DNA of 64,000 nt, taken from positions 496,001-560,000 of the forward strand of contig CAJYHN010000010.1 of the NCBI GenBank assembly GCA_913774665.1, given 5' to 3'. The stretch comes from an uncultured Microbacterium sp. GTDB lineage: Bacteria > Actinomycetota > Actinomycetes > Actinomycetales > Microbacteriaceae. The notes under the pieces were generated by a model. The model had not been told where the DNA came from. It ran no database searches and saw only the letters and a list, made by a program, of their open reading frames with translations. How positions within the stretch are numbered: the stretch's first letter is position 1; each line of letters starts with the position of its first letter. This document shows positions 62,527 through 64,000 of this stretch, in pieces. The position numbers were made by a program, and so were the translations under genes.

Positions 62527-63354
62527 TCAGTCGCTCTTCCACCCGCGGGCCATCTCGACGACGGCGGCGACCGCGGCCTCGGTGTCGGCGGACGAACCAC
62601 CGGCGCGACCGGCGACCAGACCCGCGACGAAGGCGCTGAGCGGCGCGGCCGGTCGGGCCACCCCGTTCGCGACGTCGCGAGCCAGATCGAGGATCAACGA
62701 GATGGGGATTTCGCCCTCGGCCAGGCCGAAGCGCTTCGCGAGAGCGGCGCTCCAGTCGTTCAGCGCCTCGGGCGGCAGGGTGCGGGAATCGGTCATGGCT
62801 CCTCCTCGGGCTACCCGGAGATCGTCCCACGTGTCGATGTCGCGCGTCAGAGCCGCGTCCGCCTCGATCGCCCTCACCCGCAGCCCACCCAGCAATGCGC
62901 GCATCGAGGCGTCGCGTCCCCCGTCGGGGAGGCCGGATGCCGCTGCCCGCAGCGCCGCGGAACGGTAACGCCCGATGAGCCACTGTCGGCGGCCGTCGTC
63001 CAGACAGGCACCGTCGACGTCCGAGGCCAGTTGGTCGGGCAAGAGACCGACCGCGGCTCGGACGGTCGGCAGATCGCACGCCAGTACGAAGACCTCCTCG
63101 GCCTCCACGCGGGTCAGGGCGGCGACGATCGCCGCAGCAGGTCCGCCGAAGGGCGGGTCTTCGCGCACCCACTCGACGTCGAGGTCGGCGTCGAGAACGG
63201 GCGAGGCCACGATGATCCGCTGCGCACCATGGGCACGCACGGCGTCGGCGGCCGCGCGCAGCAGCGTCGTTCCGTTCACCTCGAACAGCGGTTTCGTCGC
63301 CCCGTCGACGCGCGAAGCGCGTCCGCCGGCGAGCAGGATCGCGTCCACGCTCAC
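62527..63354 (-). CDS. mobA: MobA-like nucleotidyltransferase fused to DUF6457
   Basis: A 275-residue two-part protein. Residues 1-185 are a MobA-like molybdopterin guanylyltransferase with LLAGGRASRVDGATKPLFEVNG (GTP loop, cut here at its core), WVREDPPFGGPAAAI, LACDLPTV (metal Asp) and DIDTWDDL. Residues 190-275 are a DUF6457-like helical domain (LNDWSAALAKRFGL). It attaches GMP to molybdopterin for bis-MGD enzymes. The GTG start overlaps the moeA stop (GTGA); an in-frame GTG one codon earlier is possible. Fusion of MobA to DUF6457 is seen in other actinobacteria. Confidence 0.85.
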   Translation of the reverse strand: MSVDAILLAGGRASRVDGATKPLFEVNGTTLLRAAADAVRAHGAQRIIVASPVLDADLDVEWVREDPPFGGPAAAIVAALTRVEAEEVFVLACDLPTVRAAVGLLPDQLASDVDGACLDDGRRQWLIGRYRSAALRAAASGLPDGGRDASMRALLGGLRVRAIEADAALTRDIDTWDDLRVARGGAMTDSRTLPPEALNDWSAALAKRFGLAEGEIPISLILDLARDVANGVARPAAPLSAFVAGLVAGRAGGSSADTEAAVAAVVEMARGWKSD

Positions 63355-64000
63355 CACAACAGCACCTCGACGGGATCACCCGCGCCGGTCGCCCGCGTGC
63401 TCGGGGGGATCACGGCGAGGCCGTTCGCGTCGCCGAAGCCGCGCGTCCCCCGCTCGACCGGCTCGGCCACCGGATGCGCGGGGTCGGACCGGTCGATTCG
63501 GACCGGTACGTACTGCGCCCGCTCGGCTCGCGCGCGCCACTCCTGGACCAACGGCACGACGGCACGGGAGCGACTGAGCTCGCGAGCGCCCTCGAGCGCG
63601 CGCAGGGCGGGCCGCACGAAGAGCTCGAACGATACCGCCGCGCTCACCGGGTTGCCCGGCAGCCCGAACAGCAGCGTCCCCGTCTCCGAACGACCGAAGC
63701 CCTGCGGCTTGCCCGGCTGCATGCGCACGGGCTCGAACCGCATGAGATCGCCGAGGGTGTTCTTCACGACCTCGTAGGCCCCCGCGCTCACCCCGCCCGA
63801 GAAGACGACGACGTCGGCGCCGGCGGCCTCGGCGACGGCGATCGCGCGGCGGGGTCCGTCGCCGCTGTCGTCGACGCTGGTGCGCAGCACGACCTCGGCC
63901 CCCGCCTCTTCGGCGAGACCGGCGAGCAACAGGCTGTTCGACTCGGGGATCTGCCCGCGCAGCAGCGGCGTTCCGGCGGGTCGGAGCTCGGATCCCGTCG
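63351..64000 (-). CDS. moeA: MoeA, molybdopterin molybdenumtransferase, C-terminal part
   Basis: The gene runs off the right edge; about 215 C-terminal residues are visible. MoeA inserts molybdate into adenylated molybdopterin. Visible blocks are TGSELRPAGTPLLRGQIPESNS (the TGxEL...GQIxxSN motif, in two halves), FSGGVSAGAYEVVKNTL (GGVSxG loop), QPGKPQGFGRSE and LFGLPGNPVSAAVSFELFV. The C-terminal domain IV ends GDPVEVLLW. It is coupled to the mobA-like gene by a four-base overlap, so the two cofactor steps are made together. Confidence 0.93.
   Translation of the reverse strand, partial: TGSELRPAGTPLLRGQIPESNSLLLAGLAEEAGAEVVLRTSVDDSGDGPRRAIAVAEAAGADVVVFSGGVSAGAYEVVKNTLGDLMRFEPVRMQPGKPQGFGRSETGTLLFGLPGNPVSAAVSFELFVRPALRALEGARELSRSRAVVPLVQEWRARAERAQYVPVRIDRSDPAHPVAEPVERGTRGFGDANGLAVIPPSTRATGAGDPVEVLLW

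Overview
The window looks like chromosome of a high-GC actinobacterium, most likely a Microbacteriaceae member close to Microbacterium. The reasons are about 70% GC with strong third-position G/C bias, many GTG starts, leaderless-type promoters (TANNNT followed 6-8 bases later by the start codon), an HTH-fused citrate synthase, a CE1758-type luciferase-like monooxygenase cluster, and one very abundant heptamer (GGATGCC/GGCATCC) throughout the native-looking DNA. I see no rRNA, tRNA, CRISPR array, transposase or phage gene. The genus is an inference; no database was searched.

Layout, left to right. 1-3.4 kb: end of uraH and hpxO (urate breakdown), an AhpD-like protein and an M20 peptidase. 4.1-15.6 kb: a polar amino-acid ABC transporter, acetyltransferases, a DUF1684 protein and a tightly overlapping flavin-oxygenase operon (two LLM oxygenases and an FAD/NAD-binding protein, with a further LLM gene just upstream). 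15.6-24.5 kb: PhzF-like protein, apt, an alpha-glucosidase whose promoter holds a LacI-type operator, its LacI regulator, a septum-formation-domain protein, a ferredoxin-reductase-like flavoprotein and an M20 amidohydrolase. 24.5-33 kb: a sugar ABC transporter, a zinc metallopeptidase, a copper-handling cluster (membrane protein, YcnI, CopC), a GNAT enzyme and a VanZ/RDD membrane protein. 33-45 kb: potassium homeostasis, with a KimA-like transporter and a full kdpFABC-kdpDE operon led by an extra 46-residue membrane peptide; the rescue factor ArfB lies between them. 45-47.5 kb: a lower-GC island with a secreted Ig-like protein and unknown genes. 47.7-51.4 kb: sufS-sufU, a DUF1801 protein and glutathione-independent formaldehyde dehydrogenase. 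52-58.8 kb: an ArsR-SRPBCC operon, a lower-GC lipoprotein, a DUF4241 protein, a DUF429 protein, an AraC regulator and an MFS exporter. 58.9-64 kb: two divergent citrate synthases, a Phd/VapC toxin-antitoxin pair coupled to a lipoprotein, a mobA-DUF6457 fusion and the C-terminal part of moeA.

The most unusual content is between the genes. Four kinds of palindromic element fill intergenic gaps. Family A is exactly 72 nt (nine copies, five of them in a tandem array of about 148-bp units). Family B has a 76-nt core (three copies). Family C is 57 nt (four copies plus one shortened). Family D is a TGTCCCAC/GTGGGACA cluster. Their fixed lengths and perfect terminal stems suggest maintained or mobilised non-coding elements, but no mobilising gene lies in the window. 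The GGATGCC heptamer is the second genome-scale signal: I count more than 100 sites by eye, it overrides normal codon choice, and it is absent from both lower-GC patches.
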